Assembly: GCA_003054695.1 (NCBI GenBank)
Contig: QAZA01000010.1
Span: 283,602 to 347,601, forward strand
From: Verrucomicrobia bacterium LW23
GTDB lineage: Bacteria > Verrucomicrobiota > Verrucomicrobiia > Methylacidiphilales > UBA1321
Direction of reading: 5' to 3'
Length of the DNA: 64,000 nucleotides
In this document: one piece after another, positions 50,509 through 60,764 of the stretch
How the letters are laid out: the number at the start of each line of letters is the position of its first letter
Numbering within the stretch: the first letter of the stretch is position 1
Notes under the pieces: model-generated
Seen by the model: only the letters and a program-made list of their open reading frames with translations
What the model was told of the DNA's origin: nothing
Databases searched by the model: none
Translations under genes and position numbers: made by a program

Positions 50509-51297
50509 TTACGAAGACGCACTGCTGTATCGCGACAGCCCAAACTGAAAGAAGACAGCCGACATGGCAAATAGCATTGTTGCCAACCCCACAAAGATAA
50601 ACGCCTGCGGCCACGGATTGCCGTGAATCCATACATCCACAGGCACGTTGGCAACTAACAGCATCGGGAAAATCCAGGTAAAGATAAAGCGAAAGACTCC
50701 CTTTACCGCTTCGCGGGGAATACGGGAAAACTGGAACGCATTGTAATAGACATTGACAAGCCCCTGCGCTTTTGTAATCCAGAAAGCCAGCGTCATTAAA
50801 GCAAGCATCAGGCTGTAGTGCACAACAACGCCCGTCATCACCATCAGGATGTACAAGACGACATTGCTGATACTGAACTCCACCGGCACCTGCATTGCCG
50901 CGTAGATGCATAGCACAATAGCAATCAGGCAATTGACCATCCCGCCCATATCAAACTGCCGCGTGCTTACCAAAAACTGTGTGGAAACGGGCTGTATCAG
51001 ATAAAAATCGAGCTTGCCTGTACGTATATGCTCGGGCAACTGATAGAGGTTAATGAGCAGGAATGCACTGAACAACTGATGAATAAGATGGGCCGTGCTG
51101 ACGAGCAGCACCATCTCCCACTTGCTCCATCCGGCCACGCTATCCACCTTAAAATAAAGCACTTCCACAAACGCAAGCTGAAGGCAAAACCACGACAGAT
51201 CGACAATGATCCACAGGATAAAGTTTGCCTTGAACATCAACTCCCGCGCCAGGGAGTATCGGATCTGTGCAAGCCAGAGGTTCAGATATCGCGACAT
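50509..51297 (-). CDS. ABC-2-type permease (ABC2_membrane_6/DUF990-like), leftward
   Basis: 262 residues with six helices. LAQIRYSLARELMFKANFILWIIVDLSWF, LINLYQLPEHIRTGKLDFYLIQPVSTQFLVSTR and VFRFIFTWIFPMLLVANVPVDVW follow the same family pattern as the previous gene: RTGKLDFYLIQP corresponds to IKDGLINQVLLKP there. The two together would make a heterodimeric exporter membrane part. It is encoded on the opposite strand, tail to tail. Confidence 0.85.
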   Translation of the reverse strand: MSRYLNLWLAQIRYSLARELMFKANFILWIIVDLSWFCLQLAFVEVLYFKVDSVAGWSKWEMVLLVSTAHLIHQLFSAFLLINLYQLPEHIRTGKLDFYLIQPVSTQFLVSTRQFDMGGMVNCLIAIVLCIYAAMQVPVEFSISNVVLYILMVMTGVVVHYSLMLALMTLAFWITKAQGLVNVYYNAFQFSRIPREAVKGVFRFIFTWIFPMLLVANVPVDVWIHGNPWPQAFIFVGLATMLFAMSAVFFQFGLSRYSSASS

Positions 51298-51357
51298 CCT
51301 TGCTTCTCCCCAGACAGCACGCCGGGCGGTTGCTTTACCTGTACAAAGATGTACAGC

Positions 51358-51813
51358 TTAGCGGCCTTCCGCCTTCTCAATAATGCTTATAAATGCTTCC
51401 GGAGATGTAACAGCCATCAGCTCCTCCCGAAGCTCTGGTTTTTTCAGAATGCGGACCAGGCCGCCTACTGCTAACAGATAATCGGTTACCATCCGTTTAG
51501 GTGTACCGATAACGAAGATAAGTTTAACCACCTGCCCACAGTTTTCGAACAGCACGCCCTGCTCGCTGCGGCCTACGCAAAGGATCATGCCTTTCAGGTG
51601 ATCCGTGCGCGCGTGGGGAAACGCGAGCTCGTTGCCAAGGCACGTGGGCTCCAGCCGCTCGCGCACCAGCAACTCCTCGTAAAAGCCCTCGAACTGGAGC
51701 AGCAACGGGTTCGATTTGGCCAGCAGCGCCACCTCGTGGATGGCCGGGCATCGCTTGAAGTTCTGGAGAGAGAGCGTAATTTGCTCGGGCTTGAGGAGGC
51801 TGCTGATATGCAT
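51358..51813 (-). CDS. PTS EIIA (fructose/nitrogen-type) domain protein
   Basis: 151 residues. NELAFPHARTDHLKGMILCVGRS contains the phospho-accepting His (FPHAR). The flanking strands (KLIFVIGTPKRMVTDYLLAVGGLVRIL) and the closing helix (SPEAFISIIEKAEG) are of the PtsN/FruA-A type. No permease (EIIBC), HPr or EI is adjacent, so it is more likely regulatory, as in the PTS-Ntr branch, than a sugar transporter part. Confidence 0.88.
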   Translation of the reverse strand: MHISSLLKPEQITLSLQNFKRCPAIHEVALLAKSNPLLLQFEGFYEELLVRERLEPTCLGNELAFPHARTDHLKGMILCVGRSEQGVLFENCGQVVKLIFVIGTPKRMVTDYLLAVGGLVRILKKPELREELMAVTSPEAFISIIEKAEGR

Positions 51814-52037
51814 GAGCTACTTCGTCCGGAAGCGTTGATAGTGGGAGGAGAGGAGTGCCATTCCATCGCGTCCCCCTCGGGCAGTCAATCCCAAACCTTG
51901 GAGAAAGATGCAGGGGAGGCAACGGAGCGATGTGCGGAGGCGGCGGCGTGTGCCGTACTGCAAATCTAGCATAGATTTCGCATCCGTCGCGCGCGGCAAT
52001 TGCGCAACGCGTGCACGGCGGGCAGGTGCGCCGCGCG

Positions 52038-53123
52038 CTACTCCCAGGCCAGAGCGCGCTGGCGCATCCAGTGGTCCACAATAACGAGGCGCGCCATCGC
52101 CTCCACCATCGGCACAGCGCGGGGCAGCACGCACGGGTCGTGCCGGCCGCGGGCCTTCAGCTCCACCGCTTCTCCTTCGGTCGTCACCGTTTGCTGCCCC
52201 TGCGAGATGGTGGCCGTAGGCTTAAACGCCACGCGGAAAACGATATCCTCACCGTTGGAGATGCCGCCCTGCACGCCGCCGCTGCGGTTGCTCGTTGTGC
52301 GCACGCGGCCGTCCTCCATCACAAACGGGTCGTTATGCTCGCTGCCCTTAAGGCAAACGCCGGCAAAGCCGCTGCCGATTTCGAAACCTTTGCTGGCCGG
52401 CAAGCTCATCATGGCGGCGGCCAGGTCGGCCTCCAGCTTGTCAAAAACCGGCTCTCCAAGGCCCGGCGGCACGTTGCGAATGACACAACATACCACCCCA
52501 CCAACGGAATCGCCCTGTTTGCGCACGTTTTCGATAAGCTCGATCAGCCGCGGCGCCTCCGCCGCCACTGGCCAGCGGACAATGTTGCTCTCCACCTCAC
52601 TAAATATAACATCCGAGGGGGAAATATCGCTCGTGATGTTGTAAATCTGCTGCACAAAAGCAACAACCTCAAACTTAGGCACAAACTTGGCCAGCACCTC
52701 TTTGGCGATAGCGCCGCCCGCCACGCGCCCAATCGTCTCGCGCGCGGAGGCACGGCCGCCGCCCTGCCAGTTGCGGATACCGTACTTGGCCTGGTAGGTG
52801 TAATCCGCGTGCGAGGGCCGGTACATCGTCTCCATCTCGCGATACGCGCTCGGCCGCTGGTCCTCGTTGCGCACCATTATGGAGATGGGCGTGCCGGTCG
52901 TCATACCCTCAAACACCCCGGAGAGAATGGTGCACGTGTCCGACTCCTTGCGAGGCGTAACAATGCTGCTCTGCCCCGGGCGCCGGCGATCCAGTTCCGT
53001 CTGTATAGTGCTCTCTGTCAACGGGATGCGTGGCGGACAACCATCCACCACCACGCCGACTCCACCGCCGTGGGACTCCCCCCAGGTATTGATGCGAAAA
53101 AGATGACCAAACGTATTAGGCAT
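52038..53123 (-). CDS. aroC: chorismate synthase
   Basis: 361 residues, the standard length. [29 protein letters not shown] is the first signature (catalytic His in GESHG), then [56 protein letters not shown], and [13 protein letters not shown] with [25 protein letters not shown]. It makes chorismate from EPSP with reduced FMN, the last shikimate step. The ATG at 53123 begins the conserved N-terminus; the longer frame is spurious. Confidence 0.97.
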   Translation of the reverse strand: MPNTFGHLFRINTWGESHGGGVGVVVDGCPPRIPLTESTIQTELDRRRPGQSSIVTPRKESDTCTILSGVFEGMTTGTPISIMVRNEDQRPSAYREMETMYRPSHADYTYQAKYGIRNWQGGGRASARETIGRVAGGAIAKEVLAKFVPKFEVVAFVQQIYNITSDISPSDVIFSEVESNIVRWPVAAEAPRLIELIENVRKQGDSVGGVVCCVIRNVPPGLGEPVFDKLEADLAAAMMSLPASKGFEIGSGFAGVCLKGSEHNDPFVMEDGRVRTTSNRSGGVQGGISNGEDIVFRVAFKPTATISQGQQTVTTEGEAVELKARGRHDPCVLPRAVPMVEAMARLVIVDHWMRQRALAWE

Positions 53124-53278
53124 GAGAAAAGGACAGCGGCTTCGCGACTTCGACCATTTCGAACCCCTGAAAGCGTGCTGAAGCAAGTAAACTATGCTAA
53201 CAGTTTCCGCCCCAAAGCCAATGCGAAATTGCGCCGCTGCCGCACCCAGGCACCCTCCCGAGAGGCTGCCCTGTATCG

Positions 53279-55252
53279 CTAGTTGTCGCCGCCGGCAGGC
53301 ACGTCGCCGGGAATATCGCCCGGAACGTTGCCCGGAACATCCCCGGGAGCCCGCCGCGGCACCGCGGGGGTGGGCGGCGCATTGGTGTTGCCGCCGGCGC
53401 TGGGTCCGTCGCCAGGGGCCGGGGCCTTCGCGCTTGTGGTTACCGGCGGGGCGTCCAGCAACGCAAAGTCCTCTCCCGCAAGGGCAAACACATACGGGTC
53501 GCCCTCCACCTGGGCATAGTGCATGCCGCCGGGCAGCGTTCCGGAGCCCACGCGAAGCACGGCCTTCTTCACGCCAGGGTTGGTCGCGTCGCCCTCGGCG
53601 GCTACCGTCGCCACGATGTCGGGTGTGTCCAACCCGTACTCCGGCTTGGCCAAGCCAACCCATTGCGCCCCACGAAGTTGCGTTATCACCTCGGCCAGCT
53701 CCTCAGCCCGCACAATGTCGACGGGAACGTTCGGCACATCGCACACCAGCTTGCCATCCACGCGTTTCATTTCGTAGCTGCCGGACTTTTTCCGGACCTG
53801 AAGCGACACAAACCGGTCGCGATTGAGCGCGATGGCCTGGGGATGGCGCAGCGCAAGTGCGTTAGACGGAATGCCTTCGAAAAAGACGTCCGACGTGGAG
53901 ACAACGGCCGGCTCGAAGCTGTTGCGCACAAAAATCTGGCCCTTGTCCACCTTGCCGAACATAAGCTCAAACGCCGACGCAACCTTCTCATTCTGAAGCA
54001 CAAAGGAGAGTTTGCCCTGTGGCGCATCAAATCCGTACGTCGCGAGATCGGTGGTGGTGTCCTTCACAAATTTTTCCGCTTGCTCTGACAAAATCCTGCG
54101 GATCATCTTATCGACAACCGCTTTATCGGCGCGCCATGTATTGTCGCCCGATTTCAGATCCCAGCCCGTCTCCTTGTTCGCCGTCAGGGTGAAGGAATCG
54201 CCACCCTTCTGCACGGTCAGTCGACGTATGTCGTTGGCAGCGAAGGGAAAAAGGCGACGGTCGCGCACGTCGCCAAGTCCGTGCAACAACTGCTCCACGC
54301 TGTTAAGGGAAATGGTAAAAACCGACGTCGTACCCGGCTTCCACGCGTACACCAGATTCGGCTTGTCCGGCACTGCAGAGCCAATCTCCAGAGCGTGCTC
54401 CGTGGTACCCACCTTCGCCGTCGGGTCGGGCAGCCCGCTCGGCGTTTGCGGCGAGAGCACCACCCAAATGTGCGCGGAGGGGCTGCTGAGACCGTAGGTG
54501 CTGGGATTGGGGCTAGTATCCGTCACAAAGTCCACAGCGGTAAGGCCTAACATCAGTTTCAGCCAGTTGCGCACTTTATTTACATCCGCGCGCACCTGCA
54601 CCGGCTTTTGCAGCATCCACCCGCGCACCGCGGAGACGTTGATTTCGCTCTCGCGCTCCACCTGGCCGGAGGCGTTGAGGATGCGTACGCCTGCCGTCGT
54701 GGTGAGCGCGGCGTTAAAGTCGAAGAGCGTGCGGCTGCGCAAGTCCGCCAGGCCGGTTTCCATCGCGCGCTTCAGGTCCAGGCTGACGAGGCGCACGGGC
54801 TCCTGCGAGGCGCCGGACGAGCGCGCGTAGGCCAGGTTGTTGGCCGCCACGTCGCGCCCCAGCAACAACTCGTGCGTCTTACCGGCGGCCCGAAAGGTGA
54901 CGCGGATGGCGGGCGGCTCCAGGTTCCAGGACTCCAGGCTACCCGGCTTGAGGGTGCCGACCGGGATCTCGCGCCGGTGCTCCGCCGTCGCAAGTTGTTG
55001 CAGCAGAGGACCTACGCTATTGGCATCGGCCAGCGTACGCACGGGCTCGGTCACAATCCAGCGGTCGCCGTCCTTCTCCAGCGCGACCGTGCCTTTGGAG
55101 TTGACGAGCTTGAGGTACGTAACCGCTTCGGGCTTAACGTCATATAAAATGCGGGACCCGGGTGTGACCGGGCCGCTTTCGGTGCCCAGCCACCAGGTCA
55201 CCACCAGCCCAAGGGCCGCGATCAGGACATACATCCAAGTGCTAAGTCGCAT
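53279..55252 (-). CDS. DUF4340 protein of the Gld-type ABC locus
   Basis: 657 residues. One N-terminal membrane helix ([18 protein letters not shown]) is followed by repeated DUF4340 units: [57 protein letters not shown] and further strands such as [17 protein letters not shown]. The tail is low complexity with GDVPGN/GDIPGD repeats. The bulk is periplasmic. Its start is 24 bp from the end of the GldG-like gene, so it is the last gene of a four-gene operon. Function unknown, presumably an accessory of the exporter. Confidence 0.85.
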   Translation of the reverse strand: MRLSTWMYVLIAALGLVVTWWLGTESGPVTPGSRILYDVKPEAVTYLKLVNSKGTVALEKDGDRWIVTEPVRTLADANSVGPLLQQLATAEHRREIPVGTLKPGSLESWNLEPPAIRVTFRAAGKTHELLLGRDVAANNLAYARSSGASQEPVRLVSLDLKRAMETGLADLRSRTLFDFNAALTTTAGVRILNASGQVERESEINVSAVRGWMLQKPVQVRADVNKVRNWLKLMLGLTAVDFVTDTSPNPSTYGLSSPSAHIWVVLSPQTPSGLPDPTAKVGTTEHALEIGSAVPDKPNLVYAWKPGTTSVFTISLNSVEQLLHGLGDVRDRRLFPFAANDIRRLTVQKGGDSFTLTANKETGWDLKSGDNTWRADKAVVDKMIRRILSEQAEKFVKDTTTDLATYGFDAPQGKLSFVLQNEKVASAFELMFGKVDKGQIFVRNSFEPAVVSTSDVFFEGIPSNALALRHPQAIALNRDRFVSLQVRKKSGSYEMKRVDGKLVCDVPNVPVDIVRAEELAEVITQLRGAQWVGLAKPEYGLDTPDIVATVAAEGDATNPGVKKAVLRVGSGTLPGGMHYAQVEGDPYVFALAGEDFALLDAPPVTTSAKAPAPGDGPSAGGNTNAPPTPAVPRRAPGDVPGNVPGDIPGDVPAGGDN

Positions 55253-55276
55253 AACAAGAAAGGCTTACAAAAGTCG

Positions 55277-56788
55277 TCAGCGGCGGCGCGAGTACCAGAT
55301 AAACAGGCCCAGCGACATCGTAATCAGCGGCACCACCAGCAGGGAAAGCCAGTTAATCGTGCTTTCCTGCAGCGGCGTCACGCCCATCGGGTACTCCATC
55401 GGCTTTTTGGAGGTGATGCCGTTGGCGTACTCGCGGTGCAGCATCCAGTTCAGGCAGTTCAGGAAAAAATCGGTGCCCAGCGCGGCGGAATCCGCCGTGG
55501 CCAGGAGGTAGGTGGACGAGCCTATGACAACCAGGCGAGCGCCAGTCTGCGTCTCGCCGGGGATATCGCCCTCCGAATAAGCGGCCGCGACAGTCAGCGG
55601 GCCGGCCTTGTCGGAGCCCTCATCCAGCCTGGAGGGCGATTGCGTAAAGTTGGTCTCTCCATAATTATCGGCCTGCGTCTCCATCAAATAAGTCACGCGG
55701 GGGCTTGCCTGTCCATCGGGGCCATCGAGCAAACGCATACTGCGAATGTTGGGAATAATCATGGCCTTACCTCTAAAGCTTCGCGAGGCGGGGTGATCTG
55801 CAAACACAGTGACAATAGCTCTGTTCTTTCCCGGGCTGTCGGTAGGTCTTTTGACAACATCATTATGGAGAGCAATCTGATAACGCTGAATCATCGTTTC
55901 GAGGCCTGATGTTACGCCGGGATCCTGCATCAAAAACACTTTGCCCCGGTTCTCCAGATAAGCGCCGATTGCGGCAACTTCATCCGGGTGAAGGCGGTTT
56001 TGAGGGCCGGCAATCACAAGGGCGCTCGCGTCATCGGGCACCTTGGGCGAGCCAATAAGGCTAAGTGGCACGGGCTCAATGCTTTCCCGGGCCAGCCTAG
56101 CCTGCATCCCGCCGGCGCTGCCCATGCCGCCAATATCGCTGATGGAGCGCTCGCCGTGTCCTTCCAGAAAGTAAACGCGGGCCGGTTTGTCTTCTATCAG
56201 AGACTGGATGGCACCTGTGAACTGCTGTTCCGCACGAAACTCCGTAATAGCGCGATTCTTCTCAAGCGGCGAGTTGTAGGTTGCAATATCGCCTTCATAC
56301 ACAACCTTACTGCGGCTGGTTGTGGCTGCATCACCAATGCGTGCACGCATCTGAAAGGCAACCACATTCTCATTGCCGCGAAAGTTAAAGGTCTCTGCCA
56401 GCGCTTCGACTATACTTTTATCGCCAAGCACCGGGTCAACATCTTCAATCGTCAGCTTATCGCCGGCAATGTCCTTATACTCTTTAAGCAGGGCAAGAAC
56501 CTGACCATGCAATTCGCTCTTTTGATCAGTCATGCATACAACTACATTCACCGGCGATGGGAGATTCTTCAGGACGTTGCGCGTTTTCTCGGAGATTTCG
56601 TAGTAGCGCGAAGGGGAAAGATCCTTACGTATGTAATACTTCTTACCCACGTAGTTAATCATGATAAAAATCGCCAGCATCGCCACCGCAGTGATGACAA
56701 TTTCCAGATTACCCTGAAAGCGCGCAGCACGCGCAGAGAGCGCGGGCTGAGGAGTCTGAGCTGATGTACGTTTGTTGCTCTTGGCCAT
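55277..56788 (-). CDS. GldG-like ABC-exporter auxiliary protein
   Basis: 503 residues. An N-terminal helix (IVITAVAMLAIFIMINYVG) precedes KKYYIRKDLSPSRYYEISEKTRNVLKNLPSPVNVVV, the GldG hallmark (R-x-D-L-T/S-x-x-x-x-Y-x-x-S-x-x-T). RVYFLEGHGERSI, DDASALVIAGPQNRLHPDEVAAIGAYLENRGKVFLMQDPG and ATADSAALGTDFFLNCLNWML belong to the IFT52-like domain. A C-terminal helix returns to the membrane (LLVVPLITMSLGLFIWYSRR). It sits between the GldF-like permease and the DUF4340 gene. Confidence 0.88.
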   Translation of the reverse strand: MAKSNKRTSAQTPQPALSARAARFQGNLEIVITAVAMLAIFIMINYVGKKYYIRKDLSPSRYYEISEKTRNVLKNLPSPVNVVVCMTDQKSELHGQVLALLKEYKDIAGDKLTIEDVDPVLGDKSIVEALAETFNFRGNENVVAFQMRARIGDAATTSRSKVVYEGDIATYNSPLEKNRAITEFRAEQQFTGAIQSLIEDKPARVYFLEGHGERSISDIGGMGSAGGMQARLARESIEPVPLSLIGSPKVPDDASALVIAGPQNRLHPDEVAAIGAYLENRGKVFLMQDPGVTSGLETMIQRYQIALHNDVVKRPTDSPGKNRAIVTVFADHPASRSFRGKAMIIPNIRSMRLLDGPDGQASPRVTYLMETQADNYGETNFTQSPSRLDEGSDKAGPLTVAAAYSEGDIPGETQTGARLVVIGSSTYLLATADSAALGTDFFLNCLNWMLHREYANGITSKKPMEYPMGVTPLQESTINWLSLLVVPLITMSLGLFIWYSRRR

Positions 56789-56810
56789 GTTGAAAGTGTA
56801 AAGAGGAAAA

Positions 56811-57596
56811 TCAGCTTTGCAGACGACGTGCAAGCAATGCCCGTTGAGTCAGGAAGAGCATCAACATGGTACCGGATACGTAAAGTACAACCGGCCGTGT
56901 ATCAAATATACCCCGGGCAAACGTTGTCAGGTGCTCCAGCGCACTCATATAGGAGGCAATCTCGCGAACATCCAGTGTAAAGGAGAAGCCGAAGACAGCA
57001 ATCTTCCAGGGATCCAGATTAAGGTAACTAAGCAAGCCTATGCAGAAGTAAACAAAGATAAACACAAAGGCAAGAATAGCTGAAACGATCTGATTGCGTG
57101 TAATAACCGATGTAAATATACCCACTGAAACAAAAAACATACCGAACAGAAAGATAGCAAGAAATGTAAGCGTAGCAGGCCATACATAAAACGGCACGGG
57201 CGGATTTGTCAGCACATGCAGGTAAAACACGTTGACGGCCAGCGGAACCCACGCAAGCGTATAGAAAATTAGCGAGGCCGTGTACTTGGCAAGCACCACT
57301 TCCCACTCGCGGATGGGTGCGGTAAGCAGCATTTCCATCGTGCCCATCTTGAATTCCTCCGCAAAAGTGCGCATCGTCATTACCGGCACCTGAAACATCA
57401 CAAGTATCCAGAACGTAGGCAGAGTTGCAGTAGCCTGCAGTACGGATATGGATGTAACGTTTTGCTGATTAATTGCGGAGAAGCAATAGACAAAAATTGC
57501 GCTGATACTGAATGCGCATGCCGTAAGTACGGCATAAGCAACAGGAGACACAAAAATACTCCAGAGTTCTTTTTTGAGTAATGTCCAGTAAGCCAT
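56811..57596 (-). CDS. GldF-like ABC-2 permease
   Basis: 261 residues with six helices. LLKKELWSIFVSPVAYAVLTACAF is the GldF/NosY-type start, followed by MRTFAEEFKMGTMEMLLTAPIREWEVVLAKYTASL (the E-x-x-x-G-T-x-E-x-L-L-T-x-P motif) and later helices. It pairs with the ATPase 84 bp upstream and the GldG-like protein 22 bp downstream. Confidence 0.92.
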   Translation of the reverse strand: MAYWTLLKKELWSIFVSPVAYAVLTACAFSISAIFVYCFSAINQQNVTSISVLQATATLPTFWILVMFQVPVMTMRTFAEEFKMGTMEMLLTAPIREWEVVLAKYTASLIFYTLAWVPLAVNVFYLHVLTNPPVPFYVWPATLTFLAIFLFGMFFVSVGIFTSVITRNQIVSAILAFVFIFVYFCIGLLSYLNLDPWKIAVFGFSFTLDVREIASYMSALEHLTTFARGIFDTRPVVLYVSGTMLMLFLTQRALLARRLQS

Positions 57597-57679
57597 GGTT
57601 AACGTCGTCCTGTGTACGTAGCAGATGCTCCATAGGCCGGCCGTTGTTTCGCCCGGTTATGTTATACATCTTGAATGTA

Positions 57680-58609
57680 CTAATCCTGTGTAAGCTCCAC
57701 GAATGCTTCTTCCAGCGTTGCGCGGACTGTCGTCATCTCACGCAATTGCCATTGTTCCTTCAAAATAGTCTGGAAGATGTTGTCGCGAACATCCACCCCC
57801 GGCGCCGAATAAACACGTACGGTGCACCACCCTTCCTCGTGGGGAATAGCTTCCACGTCTTCCACCTCCTTCACAGCTTCCAGCTTGCTGATAAGAGCTT
57901 CCTTTGCTGCCTTTACTTCAAGCTTGAGGTAGTGGCCGCCTCGTACCATACGGGTAAGATTTTGCGGAGTATCCGCTTTCTCAATACGACCGCGATTGAT
58001 AATAATAACGCGAGTACACAGCATCTCCACTTCGGAAAGTATGTGTGTAGATAGCAGGATGGTATGGTGGCTGCTCAACTCCTTCACCAGCTCGCGGGCC
58101 GCGCGGATCTGGGTGGGATCAAAGCCGGCGGTCGGTTCGTCCAGAATCAGCAACTCGGGCTCGTGGATCAATGCATCTGCCAGAGCCACACGCTGTTGCG
58201 TACCTTTGGAGAGCGTGCCGATGATCGTCCGCTCCAGGTCGCCCAGCTGGCACAGCTGCTTTACGGCGTCCATGCGGGCGCGTATGCGGCGCGACGGGAT
58301 TTTCTTGAGCTCCGCACGAAAGCGCAGGAACTCATTAACCCGCATGTCCGGGTACATCGGCACTTTCTCCGGCATGTATCCAATCCGCTTGCGGACCTCC
58401 AGAGATTCGGTCACCACGTCGAATCCGGCAATGGTTACCTTGCCGTCAGTGGGCGGCAGGTATCCGGAGAGGATGCGCATCGTCGTGCTTTTGCCCGCGC
58501 CGTTGGGACCGAGCAGGCCGACAATTTCGCCTTTCCGTACCTCAAACGTGAGGTTTTGGATGGCGCGGTGGCCGGAGTAGCTTTTGGAGAGATTCTGGAC
58601 GTCGATCAT
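57680..58609 (-). CDS. GldA-like ABC transporter ATPase
   Basis: 309 residues. Walker A is GPNGAGKST, the signature is LSKGTQQRVALADAL (LSKGT for LSGGQ, as in many GldA/CcmA-type ATPases), Walker B is LLILDEPTAGFDP, and the switch His is LLSTHILSEVE. The last 90 residues form an extra alpha/beta domain (YLKLEVKAAKEALISKL to TVRATLEEAFVELTQ) as in DrrA-like exporters. It heads the operon of four genes and energises the GldF/GldG complex. Confidence 0.95.
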   Translation of the reverse strand: MIDVQNLSKSYSGHRAIQNLTFEVRKGEIVGLLGPNGAGKSTTMRILSGYLPPTDGKVTIAGFDVVTESLEVRKRIGYMPEKVPMYPDMRVNEFLRFRAELKKIPSRRIRARMDAVKQLCQLGDLERTIIGTLSKGTQQRVALADALIHEPELLILDEPTAGFDPTQIRAARELVKELSSHHTILLSTHILSEVEMLCTRVIIINRGRIEKADTPQNLTRMVRGGHYLKLEVKAAKEALISKLEAVKEVEDVEAIPHEEGWCTVRVYSAPGVDVRDNIFQTILKEQWQLREMTTVRATLEEAFVELTQD

Positions 58610-58816
58610 GTCTGGGAGGTGCCGTCGGGCGCCGATGCGGGCGCGGCGACGAAAGTTGCATTACACAGATGCATGAAAACTGTGTCAAGGCCCCATATTG
58701 CAAAGATGTGCGGCGCGGGCAATGGCGACAGTTGTGCAACATTGCGCCGCCTGGCATGCTTCATCGACAGGAAGCTTTTGCTTCGCGCCGGCGTTGTGCT
58801 AAAATGAGTGCTAGAG

Positions 58817-59434
58817 ATGAATACGACGCCTGATCCCGCTCAAGCTCAATGCTCATTTGAGAGTCTCCTGCTTCGCGAGTACACGCTGGAGCCGGGGCTG
58901 CGCGACGAAGCGAAATTGCCAGGTCGCGTGGCGGAGCGCACGCGCCGCGTTACGGAACCCCTTCTCAACGCGCTGGATATGTTGATGAAGAAGCAGGCGG
59001 CGACCGTTCCGCCCACGTTTAACCCGGGCTTTGACGTGCCGCTGAGCGCCCTGCGCGGCTTGATTGAGCGCGCGGGCGAACACGATACCGCTACGGTGCT
59101 TACGCGCGCTTTTACGGATTTCCGCGAAGGCATTCTCTCGTCCTCGCGCCGCTACATCTCCTGCTGCCGTACGGCCCTGGTTTTTGCGATGCAGGGCAAG
59201 CATGAGAACGCCTTCGCCTCGCTGCGCACCGCCTCGCAGGTCAACGACGGCTGGGCGCGGCATCACCACCTGTACGGGCTGATTCACGGCGTGCGCGGCG
59301 ATCGGGAAAAAGCCGCGTTTGAGCTGGGGATGGCCCAGGCGCGCGAACCCTTTCCGGCGGCGCGCAAGCGGATTGAGGATGCGTTGCGAGCGGCGAAGGA
59401 TCCGAATTACTGCTTTGAGTTTCACACCGCGTAA
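58817..59434 (+). CDS. unknown helical protein with a TPR-like end
   Basis: About 205 residues, no signal or membrane helix. The N-terminal half is charged and helical (RDEAKLPGRVAERTRRVTEPLLNAL). The C-terminal part YISCCRTALVFAMQGKHENAFASLRTASQVNDGWARHHHLYGLIHGVRGDREKAAFELGMAQ has the Ala/Gly/Tyr spacing of two tetratricopeptide repeats. No family recognised. A GTG nine bases upstream is in frame. Confidence 0.6.
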   Translation: MNTTPDPAQAQCSFESLLLREYTLEPGLRDEAKLPGRVAERTRRVTEPLLNALDMLMKKQAATVPPTFNPGFDVPLSALRGLIERAGEHDTATVLTRAFTDFREGILSSSRRYISCCRTALVFAMQGKHENAFASLRTASQVNDGWARHHHLYGLIHGVRGDREKAAFELGMAQAREPFPAARKRIEDALRAAKDPNYCFEFHTA

Positions 59435-59468
59435 GCCCCCAATACCGATATAACTGCTGCCAAAGACT

Positions 59469-60110
59469 TTACGCACGCTTTTTACAGACGATAACCCACG
59501 CGGGCGGAAGATTGAGGTGCACGCGGTCGACGCTGACGCAGTCGAAATGCCTGGCCAGGCAGCTTTTAAGCACAAGTGTGTATTGAAACAGAACAAAGCG
59601 CCCGTCCGGACGCAGCGCAGTGCTCACCTCCGTCAGAATGCAGTCGCGCAGCGGCCCAGGCAGGCTGGTGAAGGGGAGGCCGGAGATGACGTAATCCAGG
59701 CCGGCGGTAATGCCGGCAGTTGCTACCGCGGTAGTAAGTTGTGCGGCGTCAGGGTGGTGGCTGAAGTGCGGAAACTCGAGTGCGAGGCGCCGGCGCATCA
59801 TCTCATCTTTCTCAAATACAAGCACTTGCGGGGCGGCGGGGGATGGTGAACTGACGGGGAAGGCCGCGCTGGGCGTTTGCACCCGGCCCTGCAGGTGATG
59901 GGCGATGCCACGCGTAAAGACGCCCGTCCCCGCACCAAGCTCCGCCAGCGCGTTGCACCGCGACCAATCGACCCGGGCCATAATGGCGCGCGTAAGGTAT
60001 CGCGAGCTGGGGATGACACTGCCTGTACTACGCGGCGCCAGCAGAAACCGGGCGAGGAACAGGGCGCGTTCGCGGATAGTTGCGGAGGTATTCATCCGGG
60101 TTTGGCCCAT
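59469..60110 (-). CDS. phospholipid-methyltransferase-like (PmtA/LigE-type) SAM enzyme
   Basis: 213 residues. LFLARFLLAPRSTGSVIPSSRYLTRAIMARVDW is the characteristic PmtA-type N-terminus (P-x-x-T-G-S-V-x-P-S-S). ALAELGAGTGVFTRGIA is the SAM motif I, and LDYVISGLPFTSLPGPLRDCIL and FVLFQYTL are the later motifs. It could methylate phosphatidylethanolamine, made by psd at 48010, though related proteins methylate other substrates. An Ala/Pro insertion lies after motif I. A second ATG (60095) is possible. Confidence 0.82.
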   Translation of the reverse strand: MGQTRMNTSATIRERALFLARFLLAPRSTGSVIPSSRYLTRAIMARVDWSRCNALAELGAGTGVFTRGIAHHLQGRVQTPSAAFPVSSPSPAAPQVLVFEKDEMMRRRLALEFPHFSHHPDAAQLTTAVATAGITAGLDYVISGLPFTSLPGPLRDCILTEVSTALRPDGRFVLFQYTLVLKSCLARHFDCVSVDRVHLNLPPAWVIVCKKRA

Positions 60111-60281
60111 GATTTAGCAGGCGGACAGGCAAAGCGCGACACTATTTTGGCGGCGATGAGCGAGGCCGCGGAGAGGTGTCGGCAACGCGCCAGGGCCTGC
60201 GACGGGCATGAGGGTGGGGCCGGGAGTGGCGCGGCTTTGCGGCCAGGCTCTGCGCTCGCGCGCAACGGCCGAGCTCTGCGG

Positions 60282-60737
60282 CTAAGCCTCAGCCTCCGGG
60301 GCCTTGCCCGACGTAAGTCTGTGCCACGCTTTAAGATAGCGCTTCATGCGCTCAACGTCGCGCTCCGTCACGGCCCTGTTGCGGCGCAGATCCATGTTGT
60401 CTTCCAGGTCGCCCAGCTTGACTTCCATGCTCAGTGCGCTCCCGGCGCTGCGCTCCACAAACTCCTCGTAGGTTTCTGTCTCGCGACGTGTCACGCGATC
60501 CAGCGCTTCCAGAATATGCTCCGCAAAGCCTTCAGCGCGAAGCTCTTCGAAGCCCCAGCGGTGGGGTGGAACGCTATCCTCCACCACATCGTGCAAAATG
60601 GCCACAATCCGCGCGTCGTCGGACCGCATTTTATGCATAATCCGCAGAGGGTGAAGGATATACGGTTGCCCGCTTTTGTCCTTGAATCCCTTGTGAGCCT
60701 GCACGGCAATCTCAAGCGCGCGTTCGATTGTAGCCAT
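60282..60737 (-). CDS. HD-domain hydrolase, MESH1/RelA-hydrolase-like
   Basis: 151 residues. IERALEIAVQAHKGFKDKSGQPYILHPLRIMHKM and ARIVAILHDVVEDS give the His...HD metal site; KLGDLEDNMDLRRN supplies the distal Asp (usual K-x-A/G-D-x-x-x-N). This is the single-domain small alarmone hydrolase pattern. Expected action: removal of pyrophosphate from ppGpp or a related nucleotide, in the cytoplasm. The synthetase domain is absent. Confidence 0.88.
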   Translation of the reverse strand: MATIERALEIAVQAHKGFKDKSGQPYILHPLRIMHKMRSDDARIVAILHDVVEDSVPPHRWGFEELRAEGFAEHILEALDRVTRRETETYEEFVERSAGSALSMEVKLGDLEDNMDLRRNRAVTERDVERMKRYLKAWHRLTSGKAPEAEA

Positions 60738-60764
60738 AATGGTTTGATGATGAGGTTGTTGTGT

